A stretch of DNA of 64,000 nucleotides, taken from NCBI GenBank assembly GCA_900768045.1, contig CAAGBL010000062.1, forward strand, positions 1-64,000, read 5' to 3'. Position numbers and translations under genes: made by a program. The stretch comes from an uncultured Alistipes sp. Lineage in GTDB: Bacteria > Bacteroidota > Bacteroidia > Bacteroidales > Rikenellaceae. Below, piece after piece: positions 22,493 to 32,172 of the stretch; position 1 is the stretch's first letter; every line of letters begins with the position of its first letter. The notes beneath the pieces were generated by a model. That model did no database searches, was not told the origin of the DNA, and saw nothing but the letters and a program-made list of their open reading frames with translations.

Positions 22493-24811
22493 TTACTTGC
22501 TTGTTAGTATTATCTCCGTATCGTCGACACCGTCGCAACGCACATCAACACTAATACTGCCAGGTATATCTTTGAGCGTACGCACGATTATTAGCGCCTT
22601 GCCGTTGTGGAGCTTTATCTTCGAGCCCTTGAGCGACTCTGTGCCCGCAGGGTTGCCATTATCCACGCCCATAAGCTCGCCAGCACCCTCAATGTCGATA
22701 TATAGCTGGTTAGTGGCTGTAGGCACAAAGCTGTCGTATTGGTCGTAGCACTCAACGGTGATGTAGGCGAGGTCATAGCCATCTGCCTTAAGCATGCTCT
22801 TGTCAACGCTAAGCTTGAGCTTTGCGGGCTCTAAGGCTGTCTTATGTGTATGTCGAGCAACCTCCTTGCCATCTTTATACGATACGGCAGTTATCTCGCC
22901 AGCCTCAAACTCTATGCCTTTCCACTCTGCATGTAGCTGATTCTCAGTTTTTGAGCTCTTGCCCATAGAGTTGTTATTTACAAAGAGCTCTACCTCGTCG
23001 GCATTGTTATAGTAGGCATATAAGTCTACCTTGTCGCCCTCGTTCCACGTCCAGTGAGGGAAGAGATGAAGAGTTGTATTATCTGTCCACTCCGAGCGGT
23101 AGAAGTAGTATATATCTTTCTCAAATCCCGCAAGGTCGACAATGCCATAGCGTGATGAGCGTGATGGCCAAGAGTGGGGTGTTGGCTCGCCAAGGTAGTC
23201 GAAGGCAGATGCGAGGAATATGCCAGCTATGTACTCTCTATCTCTTACAGCTAACCATGATGCCTCGTGGCTCATGTTGTTTGCATCATTGATATTTTTC
23301 GTAGCAAGCATTGGTAGCTCCGAATACCATGAGTGCAAAGTGTCGTACTCCTTGTGGTTGTAGTTGATACCTATAATGTCCAGAACCTCAGAGCGTAACA
23401 AGTTATTATTCTTGCGTATATGGTTGCATGTGGCAGTCACGGGACGGGTATTGTCCTGACGCTTTACAGCCTCGACGATGTTGCGTGTAAGCTGAATGCT
23501 ACGATTGCGGTCGGGGTTGCTGGTGCTTATATCCCATTGCTCCTGTACCTCATTGCCGACAGACCAAACGATGATTGATGGGTGGTTGCGGTCACGCTTA
23601 ACCATGTCGGTAATATCTCGCTCCCACCACTTGGCAAAATAACGTGAGTAGTCGAAATGAGTCTTAGCATGTTGCCATGTGTCGAAGGCCTCGACAACTA
23701 CGACGATGCCTCGCTCATCGCAGAGCTCAAGTAGTTGGGGTGATGGTGGGTTATGCGCTGTGAGTATGGCATTTACGCCTGCTGATTGTATAATGTCCAA
23801 CTGACGCTCCAACGCCCTACGATGCACAGCACTACCCAATGCTCCGAGGTCGTGATGGAGGCATGCGCCCTTGAGCTTTATATTCTCGCCATTGAGCCAA
23901 AAGCCAGTGTCGGCCTTAAACTCAAAATCTCGAATACCAAACTTTGTGTCGTAGACATCAATGCTCTTCTCGCCCTCCATGACAACGCTACGCATAGTGT
24001 AGAGATAGCCCTTGCCAATGTTCCAGAGACGTGGTGCTTCGATAGTGATGTACATCTCGACATTTGCACTTTGCCCCGCCTCGATAGTGCGGCTTACTGT
24101 GCTACGCTGTACCTCCTTGCTGCGTGCATTGAGAATGATGTTCTCAAGCGTGATTGTCTTAGCCTCATCGCTGAGGTTATTGAGTGTTACTACAGCACGT
24201 ATCTTGGCCTCGTTTTCTCGAATCTCAGGTGTGGTTATGTGAGTGCCCATATAACCAATATGGAGCTTTGAGCAGGTTACTAAACGTACGTTGCGATATA
24301 TGCCCGAGCCTGTGTACCAGCGTGATGCAGGCTGTGCTGAGTTGTCTACACGTACGGCAATAACATTCTGCTCGCCCGTAGGCTTTAGATACTCCGTGAT
24401 GTCGTACGACGACGATGTATAGCCATAAGGGCGTCCGCCAACCTCCACGCCATTGACATATATGGTGCTATTTTGGAATATGCCATCGAACTCCACAAAC
24501 ATAAGTCTGCCATTGAGGTTGGGCGTTACGAAGCTCTTGCGATACCAACCCACACCTGCGGGAAGTGCCCCACCAGCAGTTGTGGTGCGGTGCTTGCGGC
24601 TAAACTCTCCCTCGATGCTCCAGTCGTGGGGAAGGTGTAGCTGTCGCCAGTCTGTATCGTTGTAGTCGGGCGCAGAGTATGCCTTCTTATCGCCAAGAGT
24701 GAAGCTCCAGTCGAAATTGAAGTCCTCGACGGTGCGTGCCTCCTCATTACCTCTCGAACAGCTTGCAAGTAGAAGCAGTGGGAGAATGAGGTATAGTAGT
24801 ATGTGTTTCAT
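22493..24811 (-). CDS. Glycoside hydrolase family 2 lipoprotein with altered active site
   Basis: A 772-residue GH2-type protein with a lipoprotein signal (MKHILLYLILPLLLLASC, Cys18). Domain order: sugar-binding jelly roll (~30-185, with LPHDWSIEGEF), Ig-like linker (~190-290), TIM barrel (~295-560) and C-terminal beta domains (~560-772). The acid/base Glu421 is present in WSVGNEVQEQW. The nucleophile Glu expected about 80 residues later, in a G(S/T)E(T/Y) motif, seems replaced by ATKN (Lys505). The usual IRTSHNPP is ILTAHNPP, losing the Arg. The protein may be inactive, bind rather than cut, or use another residue. Beta-galactosidase would be the default call for an intact member. It is monocistronic, with a terminator. 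Confidence 0.85.
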   Translation of the reverse strand: MKHILLYLILPLLLLASCSRGNEEARTVEDFNFDWSFTLGDKKAYSAPDYNDTDWRQLHLPHDWSIEGEFSRKHRTTTAGGALPAGVGWYRKSFVTPNLNGRLMFVEFDGIFQNSTIYVNGVEVGGRPYGYTSSSYDITEYLKPTGEQNVIAVRVDNSAQPASRWYTGSGIYRNVRLVTCSKLHIGYMGTHITTPEIRENEAKIRAVVTLNNLSDEAKTITLENIILNARSKEVQRSTVSRTIEAGQSANVEMYITIEAPRLWNIGKGYLYTMRSVVMEGEKSIDVYDTKFGIRDFEFKADTGFWLNGENIKLKGACLHHDLGALGSAVHRRALERQLDIIQSAGVNAILTAHNPPSPQLLELCDERGIVVVVEAFDTWQHAKTHFDYSRYFAKWWERDITDMVKRDRNHPSIIVWSVGNEVQEQWDISTSNPDRNRSIQLTRNIVEAVKRQDNTRPVTATCNHIRKNNNLLRSEVLDIIGINYNHKEYDTLHSWYSELPMLATKNINDANNMSHEASWLAVRDREYIAGIFLASAFDYLGEPTPHSWPSRSSRYGIVDLAGFEKDIYYFYRSEWTDNTTLHLFPHWTWNEGDKVDLYAYYNNADEVELFVNNNSMGKSSKTENQLHAEWKGIEFEAGEITAVSYKDGKEVARHTHKTALEPAKLKLSVDKSMLKADGYDLAYITVECYDQYDSFVPTATNQLYIDIEGAGELMGVDNGNPAGTESLKGSKIKLHNGKALIIVRTLKDIPGSISVDVRCDGVDDTEIILTSK

Positions 24812-24837
24812 ACTTAGTTGGTTAACATTATAAAAAG

Positions 24838-24867
24838 AGAAGGGTTGCCCCGTGGGACAGCCCTTCT
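24838..24867 (-). terminator. Terminator of the korA-korB operon
   Basis: AGAAGGGTTGCCC / GGGACAGCCCTTCT stem, followed on the minus strand by TCTTTTTATAATG. It lies 20 bp past the korB stop. Confidence 0.8.
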
Positions 24868-24887
24868 ATTGTTGACCACGGGGTAGA

Positions 24888-25919
24888 TTACTTAATCTCC
24901 CAAGTCTGACCTGAACGCAAGAGGTCGTCAACGCACTTAATCTTAGCTGTTGCCTTAACCTCCTCAACCTGCTGCTGAACACGCTGGTCGTAGACGTTCT
25001 CGTCATCTACATCACGGATAACACCAACAGCTACTGGGTACTCAGGGTACTTCATTGCTGCAAGCATTGAGTGAAGTGTAGTATCTGCGGTCTTAGCGTC
25101 GTGTGTGAGTACATCGTCAATAGTGTAGCCATCCTCGCCGAGGGTAACGACCTTAAGACGCATGTTCTCGAACACAAGGCCCTTCTGCTTGTCCTTACCA
25201 AAGAGCATCTTCTCGCCATGCTTCAAGAGGATAGTGTTCTCCTCACGTGTAGCCTTATCGCCAGCAAACATAGCGTGTGTCTTGTCGTTGAAAATCATGC
25301 AGTTAACCAAAGCCTCAGTAACTGCCATTCCCTTATGCTTAGCAGCTGCCAACAAGCAGTCCTTAGTAAGCATAACCTCCTGGTCGATAGTACGTGCGAA
25401 GAAAGTACCCTTAGCACCGATAACCAACTCACCTGGGGTAAATGGCTTCTCAACAGTACCGAATGGAGAGGTCTTAGTAATCTTACCAAGCTTAGTGGTA
25501 GGAGAGTACTGGCCCTTAGTCAAGCCGTAGATCTCGTTGTTGAACAAAATCACGTTAAGGTCGATGTTACGACGGATAGCGTGGATAAAGTGGTTACCAC
25601 CGATAGCCAATGAGTCGCCATCGCCTGTGCATACCCATACTGAGAGGTCTGGGTTAGCTGTCTTGATACCTGTTGCAATGGCATTCGCACGACCGTGAAT
25701 AGTGTGGAAGCCGAAAGTCTTCATGTAATAGATGAAGCGTGATGAACAACCGATACCTGATACGAAGGTAAACTTGTTGTGTGGCTTGTCGAGTGCATCT
25801 GCCACCTCAGGCATAGCACGCTGTACTGCGTTAAGAATAGCGTGGTCGCCACAACCTGGACACCACTTTACCTGTTGATCGCTCTTGAAATCAGCGGGTG
25901 TATATTTAAAATCTGCCAT
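24888..25919 (-). CDS. korB: 2-oxoacid:ferredoxin oxidoreductase beta subunit
   Basis: A 343-residue subunit carrying the thiamine-pyrophosphate site and an iron-sulfur cluster. Cys residues are in VKWCPGCGDHAIL near the N-terminus. The TPP/Mg motif GDGDSLAIGGNHFIHAIRRN is followed by NNEIYGLTKGQYSPTT. This pattern fits 2-oxoglutarate:ferredoxin oxidoreductases more than pyruvate ones, which are usually one long chain in Bacteroidetes. With KorA (29 bp upstream, same strand) it would make succinyl-CoA from 2-oxoglutarate and reduce ferredoxin, or run in reverse. Exact substrate is inferred. Confidence 0.93.
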   Translation of the reverse strand: MADFKYTPADFKSDQQVKWCPGCGDHAILNAVQRAMPEVADALDKPHNKFTFVSGIGCSSRFIYYMKTFGFHTIHGRANAIATGIKTANPDLSVWVCTGDGDSLAIGGNHFIHAIRRNIDLNVILFNNEIYGLTKGQYSPTTKLGKITKTSPFGTVEKPFTPGELVIGAKGTFFARTIDQEVMLTKDCLLAAAKHKGMAVTEALVNCMIFNDKTHAMFAGDKATREENTILLKHGEKMLFGKDKQKGLVFENMRLKVVTLGEDGYTIDDVLTHDAKTADTTLHSMLAAMKYPEYPVAVGVIRDVDDENVYDQRVQQQVEEVKATAKIKCVDDLLRSGQTWEIK

Positions 25920-25948
25920 AGTTTTCTAAGTTTTAAGTGGTGTGTGAA

Positions 25949-27790
25949 TTATAACATTGAGTTAATCTTATCCTTGAGTTCGATAACGGTAAATGGCTGA
26001 CCCTCAGTCTTACCGTATGACTCGATAACAACCTCGCGGAACTGCTGACGCAAGTAAGCGGCAAACTGTCCCTCGTTGAGCTCGCATACTACGATTCTCT
26101 TGTAACGCTTCAAAACATCCTCAACACCCTTCTGAAGTGGGTAGATGTAGTTGAAGTGGAGGTGTGCTACTGACTTGCCCTCGTCCTGAAGCTGCTTAAC
26201 TGCGCTGTGGAGATGACCACGTGTACCGCCCCAACCAACAACGAGTACGTCTGCCTGCTCTGCACCGAATACCTCAACCTCTGGAAGCTCCTCGGCAACG
26301 AGCTCAACCTTACGACGGCGTGTTGTTACCATCTCCTGGTGGTTCTTAGGATCGTGAGAGATGCTACCCTTTACACGGTCCTTCTCCAAACCACCGATAC
26401 GGTGCTCAAGACCCTCCTTGCCTGGGAATGCCCAGCCACGAGCAAGCTTCTCGTTGCGGAGGTATGGCATGAACTCCTCGCCCTCACGGCCCTCAACAAT
26501 AGGAGGAACGATAGCTGGATAGTCAGCCATTGATGGAATCTTCCAAGGCTCAGAGCCGTTAGCAATGAAACCATCAGTGAGCAACATTACTGGAGTCATG
26601 TGCTCCATAGCAATCTTACCTGCCATGAATGCATAGTGGAAGCAATCGCTTGGTGATGATGCTGCGATAACAACCATTGGACACTCACCGTTACGGCCAT
26701 AGAGTGCCTGCTGAAGGTCGCTCTGCTCGGTCTTTGTAGGAAGACCTGTTGATGGACCACCACGCTGAACGTCAACAACAACCAATGGAAGCTCAGCCAT
26801 AACTGCAAGACCCATAGCCTCGCTCTTGAGAGAGATACCAGGACCAGATGTTGTTGTTACGGCGAAGTTACCTGCATAAGCAGCACCGATAGAGGTGCAG
26901 ATACCTGCAATCTCGTCCTCAGCCTGTACGGTCTTCACACCAAGGTCCTTGCGCTTAGCAAGCTCCTCGAGGATAACTGTAGCAGGAGTGATAGGGTATG
27001 AACCGCAGAAGAGTGGAAGACCAGACTTCTCAGAAGCGGCGCAGAAGCCCCAAGCAGTAGCTGTGTTACCGTTGATTGAGCGGTAAGTACCCTTCTCCAA
27101 CTCGGCAGGAGCTACTGTATAGTTGTTTGCAAACTGGTGTGTGTTTGCAGCATAGTTGTAACCAGCCTCGATAACCTTCTTGTTTGCCTCAGCAACCAAT
27201 GGGTTTTTCTTAGCAAACTTTGAGTCGAGATACTGCTTTGCGTAGTCGTCTGGACGGTTGTACATCCAGAATACGATACCCAACGCAAACATATTCTTAC
27301 ACTTAACAACAGCCTTGTTATCCATGCCGCTATCCTTCAATGCCTCCTTGGTCATTGTAGTAATATCAGGGATAACTACGTTGTAGTCGCCAAGCTCAAG
27401 CTCTGCGATAGGATCAAGAGTCTTGAAACCAGCCTTCTTGATGTTGTCCTCAGTGAGTGTGTCGCCATCGATGATAACTGTTGCCGAAGGCTTAAGCCAC
27501 TTGCGGTTAGCGATAAGTGCTGCTGGGTTCATAGCAACAAGCACATCGCAGTAGTCGCCAGGGTTGTCTACACGGCTTGAACCGATGTGAACCTGGAAGC
27601 CAGATACACCAGCTACTGTGCCCTGAGGTGCTCGAATCTCGGCAGGGTAGTCTGGGAATGTTGAGATGCCATTACCAAAAAGTGCCGACGTGTCCGAAAA
27701 TAGTGTACCGGTAAGCTGCATACCGTCACCTGAGTCACCCGAGAAACGGATAACTACATCTTGCAACTGCAGTACGTTTACGTTGTCCAT
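25949..27790 (-). CDS. korA: 2-oxoacid:ferredoxin oxidoreductase, fused gamma-alpha subunit
   Basis: A 613-residue protein. Residues ~10-190 are the gamma domain (VIRFSGDSGDGMQLTG, the CoA-side domain), and the rest is the alpha subunit with the pyrimidine-binding fold (YPITPATVILEELAKR, QAEDEIAGICTSIGAAYAG, TTTSGPGISLKSEAMGLA). This gamma-alpha fusion is common in Bacteroidetes Kor enzymes. It pairs with KorB, encoded directly downstream. A -7 box TATATTTG lies on the minus strand about 95 bp upstream (27882-27889). Confidence 0.93.
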   Translation of the reverse strand: MDNVNVLQLQDVVIRFSGDSGDGMQLTGTLFSDTSALFGNGISTFPDYPAEIRAPQGTVAGVSGFQVHIGSSRVDNPGDYCDVLVAMNPAALIANRKWLKPSATVIIDGDTLTEDNIKKAGFKTLDPIAELELGDYNVVIPDITTMTKEALKDSGMDNKAVVKCKNMFALGIVFWMYNRPDDYAKQYLDSKFAKKNPLVAEANKKVIEAGYNYAANTHQFANNYTVAPAELEKGTYRSINGNTATAWGFCAASEKSGLPLFCGSYPITPATVILEELAKRKDLGVKTVQAEDEIAGICTSIGAAYAGNFAVTTTSGPGISLKSEAMGLAVMAELPLVVVDVQRGGPSTGLPTKTEQSDLQQALYGRNGECPMVVIAASSPSDCFHYAFMAGKIAMEHMTPVMLLTDGFIANGSEPWKIPSMADYPAIVPPIVEGREGEEFMPYLRNEKLARGWAFPGKEGLEHRIGGLEKDRVKGSISHDPKNHQEMVTTRRRKVELVAEELPEVEVFGAEQADVLVVGWGGTRGHLHSAVKQLQDEGKSVAHLHFNYIYPLQKGVEDVLKRYKRIVVCELNEGQFAAYLRQQFREVVIESYGKTEGQPFTVIELKDKINSML

Positions 27791-27881
27791 GGTAGTGAAG
27801 TTTGTAGTTTTATAATTAATATATTGTTTTAGTTCATAGTAGGTTAGGTGTAGTTAAGGCATACACCTACATAATTTCATA

Positions 27882-27916
27882 CAAATATACGAAAAAAAGT
27901 AATAGGGTGTATCAAA
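27882..27916 (-). promoter_or_regulatory. Probable promoter of korA-korB
   Basis: Minus-strand TATATTTG at 27889-27882 with TTTG at 27916-27913; the 23-bp spacer is slightly long. The leader then contains a perfect 7-bp hairpin AGGTGTA/TACACCT (27846-27869). Confidence 0.5.
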
Positions 27917-28001
27917 AAATGCAATTAAATTTTGCTTATAGTATACTTATTACGTAGAATAGTTGAAAAATGTGTAAACCACCACGCCCCAACACACAAA
28001 A

Positions 28002-28031
28002 AAAGCCGCCTTCGATGAGAAGACGGCCTTT
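28002..28031 (-). terminator. Terminator of ppdK
   Basis: AAAGCCGCCTT / AAGACGGCCTTT stem followed on the minus strand by seven T residues. Confidence 0.85.
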
Positions 28032-28050
28032 GGATATATTCTTAGTAGAA

Positions 28051-30780
28051 TTACTTCTGGCTAAGAGCAGCGTGAGCCGCAGCCAAACGTGCGATAGGCA
28101 CACGGAATGGAGAGCAACTTACGTAGTTCAAACCTGCGTGGTGGCAGAACTCTACTGATGATGGCTCACCACCGTGCTCGCCGCAGATACCACACTTGAG
28201 GTCTGGACGTGTTGTGCGGCCCTTGAATACAGCCTCACGAACAAGCTGACCAACACCGTTGCGGTCCAATACCTTGAATGGATCGTTCTTCAAGATGTTC
28301 TTCTCCAAGTAGATAGGCAAGAACTTAGCGATATCATCACGTGAGAAGCCAAGAGTCATCTGAGTAAGGTCGTTAGTACCGAATGAGAAGAACTCAGCAA
28401 CCTCTGCAATCTGGTTAGCAGTAACTGCAGCACGTGGAACCTCAATCATAGTACCTACGAGGTAGTCGATGCGGTCGTTACGCTCAGCGAATACTGCCTC
28501 AGCAGTCTTGTCGATAACGTTCTTCTGGTAGCGAAGCTCCTTGTGGTTACCTACGAGTGGAACCATGATCTCTACCTTAACAGGAGTACCCTGAGCCTTA
28601 ACATTCATTGCAGCCTCGATGATAGCACGTGCCTGCATCTCAGTAATCTCTGGATATGTGTTACCAAGGCGGCAACCACGGTGGCCCAACATTGGGTTAA
28701 CCTCGTGCAATGCCTCAACCTTAGCCTTAACCTTCTCAACAGGAATACCCATAGCCTCAGCCATATCCTGCTGATCCTTCTCAGTGTTAGGAGCGAACTC
28801 GTGCAATGGTGGATCGAGCAAACGAACGATAACTGGGTAGCCGTTCATAACCTTGAACAAGCCCTCGAAGTCGCCACGCTGCATAGGCAAAAGCTTAGCC
28901 AAAGCAACACGACGGCCGTCCTCGTCGTCAGAGAGGATCATCTCACGGATAGCCTTGATGCGGTCGCCCTCGAAGAACATGTGCTCTGTACGGCAAAGAC
29001 CAATACCCTGAGCGCCGAATGCAAATGCCTGCTCAGCATCACGTGGAGTATCAGCGTTAGCACGTACGTTCATTGTTGCATACTTACCTGCAAGGTCCAT
29101 AAGCTGGCCGAAGTCGCCGTCGAGGTTTGCAGCCTGAGTAGCTACCTGGCCGAGGTAAACCTCACCAGTAGAACCGTTCAATGAAATCCAATCGCCCTCC
29201 TTAATCTCGTAGCCGTTAACCTTGATTGTGCGAGCCTTGTAGTCGATATCCAACTCGCCAGCACCTGATACGCAGCACTTACCCATACCACGAGCAACAA
29301 CGGCAGCGTGAGATGTCATACCGCCACGAGCTGTGAGGATACCAGCAGCGTCAAGCATACCCTTCAAGTCCTCTGGAGATGTCTCAATACGAACCAAGAT
29401 AGCCTTCTGGCCAGTCTCGTTGAGCACCTTCTCAGCGTCGTCAGCGAAGAATACTACTGGACCTGTAGCTGCACCTGGAGATGCTGGAAGACCCTTAACG
29501 ATAACCTTAGCAGACTTGATAGCCTTCTTGTCGAATACTGGGTGGAGCAACTCATCGAGCTTCTCAGGCTCGCAGCGCAATACTGCAGTCTTCTCGTCGA
29601 TAAGGCCCTCACGAAGCATATCCATAGCGATCTTAACCATCGCTGCACCAGTACGCTTACCGTTACGGCACTGCAACATCCAAAGCTTACCGTCCTGGAT
29701 AGTAAACTCGATATCCTGCATATCAGTAAAGTATGTCTCGAGGTGCTTCTGGATGCCGTTAAGCTCAGCATATACCTCAGGCATAACCTCCTCCAAAGAT
29801 GGGTACTTTGAAGCACGCTCCTCCTCAGAGATGTTCTGGGCAGCAGCCCAACGCTTAGAACCCTCGATAGTAATCTGCTGTGGTGTGCGGATACCTGCAA
29901 CAACGTCCTCACCCTGAGCGTTGATCAAATACTCACCGTTGAAGATGTTCTCACCAGTAGCAGCGTCACGAGAGAAAGCAACACCAGTAGCTGAGTTCTC
30001 GCCCATGTTACCGAATACCATTGCCTGAACAGATACAGCAGTACCCCAAGCCTCAGGAATGTTGTTGAGCTTACGGTAGAGGATAGCACGCTCGTTCATC
30101 CATGAACCGAACACAGCGCAGATAGCGCCCCAAAGCTGCTCCCAAGCGCTTGTTGGGAACTCCTTGCCTGTTTGCTCCTTTACTGCCTTCTTGAATGCAG
30201 CAACCAACTCCTTAAGGTCCTCAGTAGTGAGGTCAGTATCAGCCTTGATACCACGCTTCTCCTTCTGAGCCTCAATGATAACCTCGAATGGATCCTGATC
30301 CTCCTTAGATGCTGGCTTCATGTCGAGAACAACATCGCCATACATCTGTACGAAACGACGATATGAGTCCCATGCGAAACGTGGGTTGCCTGAAAGCTTA
30401 GCGATAGCCTCAACAGCCTCATCGTTCATACCGAGGTTAAGGATAGTATCCATCATACCTGGCATTGATGCACGAGCACCTGAACGTACTGAAACCAACA
30501 AAGGAAGGGTAGTGTCGCCAAACTTGCGACCAGTAAGGTTCTCAATGTTCTTGATAGCTGCCTCAACCTCGGGACGGAGCAACTCGATAACACGCTCCTT
30601 ACCCTCCTTGTAATACTCTGAACATGTATCGGTTGTGATAGTGAATCCTGGAGGTACAGGAATACCGATAAGGTTCATCTCGGCGAGGTTGGCACCCTTA
30701 CCACCGAGCAACTCTCGCATCTTGCCATTACCCTCAGCTAGCTTATTGCCGAAGGTATAGACACGCTTTACATCTGCCAT
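28051..30780 (-). CDS. ppdK: Pyruvate phosphate dikinase
   Basis: A 909-residue enzyme interconverting pyruvate + ATP + Pi and PEP + AMP + PPi. N-terminal ATP-grasp domain (GGKGANLAEMN near the start, SVRSGARASMPGMMDTILN), then the phosphohistidine domain with the catalytic His in GGMTSHAAVVARGMGKCC, then the PEP/pyruvate TIM barrel with KCGICGEHGGEP near the C-terminus. The ATG at 30780 is chosen over a TTG three codons upstream. Length is standard. The PPi-linked enzyme is typical of anaerobes. Codon bias indicates high expression. It is monocistronic, with a strong terminator. Confidence 0.97.
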   Translation of the reverse strand: MADVKRVYTFGNKLAEGNGKMRELLGGKGANLAEMNLIGIPVPPGFTITTDTCSEYYKEGKERVIELLRPEVEAAIKNIENLTGRKFGDTTLPLLVSVRSGARASMPGMMDTILNLGMNDEAVEAIAKLSGNPRFAWDSYRRFVQMYGDVVLDMKPASKEDQDPFEVIIEAQKEKRGIKADTDLTTEDLKELVAAFKKAVKEQTGKEFPTSAWEQLWGAICAVFGSWMNERAILYRKLNNIPEAWGTAVSVQAMVFGNMGENSATGVAFSRDAATGENIFNGEYLINAQGEDVVAGIRTPQQITIEGSKRWAAAQNISEEERASKYPSLEEVMPEVYAELNGIQKHLETYFTDMQDIEFTIQDGKLWMLQCRNGKRTGAAMVKIAMDMLREGLIDEKTAVLRCEPEKLDELLHPVFDKKAIKSAKVIVKGLPASPGAATGPVVFFADDAEKVLNETGQKAILVRIETSPEDLKGMLDAAGILTARGGMTSHAAVVARGMGKCCVSGAGELDIDYKARTIKVNGYEIKEGDWISLNGSTGEVYLGQVATQAANLDGDFGQLMDLAGKYATMNVRANADTPRDAEQAFAFGAQGIGLCRTEHMFFEGDRIKAIREMILSDDEDGRRVALAKLLPMQRGDFEGLFKVMNGYPVIVRLLDPPLHEFAPNTEKDQQDMAEAMGIPVEKVKAKVEALHEVNPMLGHRGCRLGNTYPEITEMQARAIIEAAMNVKAQGTPVKVEIMVPLVGNHKELRYQKNVIDKTAEAVFAERNDRIDYLVGTMIEVPRAAVTANQIAEVAEFFSFGTNDLTQMTLGFSRDDIAKFLPIYLEKNILKNDPFKVLDRNGVGQLVREAVFKGRTTRPDLKCGICGEHGGEPSSVEFCHHAGLNYVSCSPFRVPIARLAAAHAALSQK

Positions 30781-30944
30781 AATCGTCAATTTTTATTGTT
30801 AGAAATTAATTAGTTTTCGTGTTAAAATACCACCCTACTGGGGTGTGGTCGCTTTTAATAGCCTACAAAATTAAATAAAAAAATATGAAATTGCAAATAT
30901 TTGTAGTGCTATTCGTTATGATTTTGTGCGGTTTGATACAAAAA

Positions 30945-30967
30945 GAGCACAACGCAATGTCGTGCTC
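30945..30967 (-). terminator. Terminator of mnmA
   Basis: GAGCAC/GTGCTC stem with an 11-base loop, followed on the minus strand by TTTTTGTATC. Confidence 0.75.
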
Positions 30968-30974
30968 CTAAATT

Positions 30975-32150
30975 TTACTTTGCAATTACTCCGCTACCAG
31001 CTAAGTTGTCGCCCTCGTACCATGCCGCAAATTGTCCTGCAGTAATGCCTCGCTGCGCCTCGTCAAAGATGATATATAGTCCCTCGTTATCCATCACTAA
31101 CTCTGCTTGTTGCAGTGGCTGTCGATAGCGTATGCGCACGCTGTATCTGCGGCGCTCGCCTATGTTCATTGCGTTTATGTCGTCCACCCAATGAATCTCC
31201 TCGGAGCGTATGTGCAACACCTTGCGATAGAGCCCTGGGTGGTTGTCGCCCTCGCCAACAAAGACTACGTTTTGTTCAACGTCGGTGCCAATCACGAATA
31301 ACGACTCCTTTCTGCCGCCTATACCCAAGCCCTTGCGCTGACCTATAGTGTAGAAGTGTGCGCCCTGGTGTGTGCCTATCTTCTTGCCATCACGCACCGT
31401 AAGACGATAAGGCTCGCTAAGTGTCTTGTAATCTTCTGGATTGCAATCTTTTATGAAGCGTGGCGAGTGGGGTAGTATCTCGTGTACATTACCCTCCTTA
31501 GCCTTTAACTTTTGCTGTAGAAATACGGGTAAGTCGACCTTGCCCACGAAGCATATTCCCTGCGAGTCTTTGCGCTTTGCTGTTGCGAGCTTCTGCTCCT
31601 CGGCAATGCGCCTAACCTCGGGTTTTAGAAGGTTGCCAATGGGGAACATGGCGTATGATAGCTGCTCCTGCGTAAGCTGACAAAGGAAGTAGCTCTGGTC
31701 TTTGTTCGGGTCGCTACCTGCAAGTAGTTTGTAGTGTTTAACCCCTTCGTTATCAGTCCATTCTTCGAGCCTACAGTAGTGTCCTGTGGCTACCTTGTCG
31801 GCACCAAGTTTGAGCGCCTCCTTAAGGAATACGTCAAACTTTATCTCTCGATTGCATAGTACGTCGGGGTTGGGTGTACGTCCAGCCTCATACTCCGAAA
31901 ACATGTAGTCCACAACCCTCTTGCGATACTCTGTCGAGAGGTCGACATAGTGAAACTCTATGTCGAGGCGCTTTGCTACAAGCTCGGCAAATACCTGATC
32001 GTCATACCATGGGCAGTCGCCCTCGAGTGTTCCTGTGGTGTCGTGCCAGTTGCGCATGAAGAGTCCGATGACCTCATGTCCCTGCTGCTTGAGCAGGTAT
32101 GCTGCCACCGATGAATCGACGCCGCCCGAAAGACCAACAACAATGCGCAT
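30975..32150 (-). CDS. mnmA: tRNA-specific 2-thiouridylase MnmA
   Basis: A 391-residue enzyme that puts sulfur on U34 of Lys, Glu and Gln tRNAs. The ATP pyrophosphatase loop GLSGGVDSSVA is at residues 6-16. The nucleophile Cys99 lies in NPDVLCN, and the persulfide Cys200 in GICFVG; both match the E. coli pair (102 and 199). The YTIGQRKGLG and RYRQPLQ segments of the C-terminal domains follow. The gene lies 22 bp after folE and is probably transcribed with it. Confidence 0.97.
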   Translation of the reverse strand: MRIVVGLSGGVDSSVAAYLLKQQGHEVIGLFMRNWHDTTGTLEGDCPWYDDQVFAELVAKRLDIEFHYVDLSTEYRKRVVDYMFSEYEAGRTPNPDVLCNREIKFDVFLKEALKLGADKVATGHYCRLEEWTDNEGVKHYKLLAGSDPNKDQSYFLCQLTQEQLSYAMFPIGNLLKPEVRRIAEEQKLATAKRKDSQGICFVGKVDLPVFLQQKLKAKEGNVHEILPHSPRFIKDCNPEDYKTLSEPYRLTVRDGKKIGTHQGAHFYTIGQRKGLGIGGRKESLFVIGTDVEQNVVFVGEGDNHPGLYRKVLHIRSEEIHWVDDINAMNIGERRRYSVRIRYRQPLQQAELVMDNEGLYIIFDEAQRGITAGQFAAWYEGDNLAGSGVIAK

Positions 32151-32172
32151 AATAGGTTATGGTTGCGTGCTA

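Noticed and set aside
23786..24271. A 161-codon plus-strand open frame opposite the GH2 gene.
   Set aside because: It is antisense to a well supported gene, has no family-like features and no promoter; its length follows from the codon pattern of the true strand.
24888..27790. Pyruvate:ferredoxin oxidoreductase for the Kor pair.
   Set aside because: In Bacteroidetes that enzyme is normally one long chain. The two-gene gamma-alpha plus beta layout fits 2-oxoglutarate-type enzymes better, though substrate is not proven.
28543..29811. Long plus-strand open frames opposite ppdK (28543-29184, 29308-29811, 29333-29917).
   Set aside because: They are antisense shadows of a highly codon-biased gene and show only Cys/Leu/Thr-rich nonsense composition.
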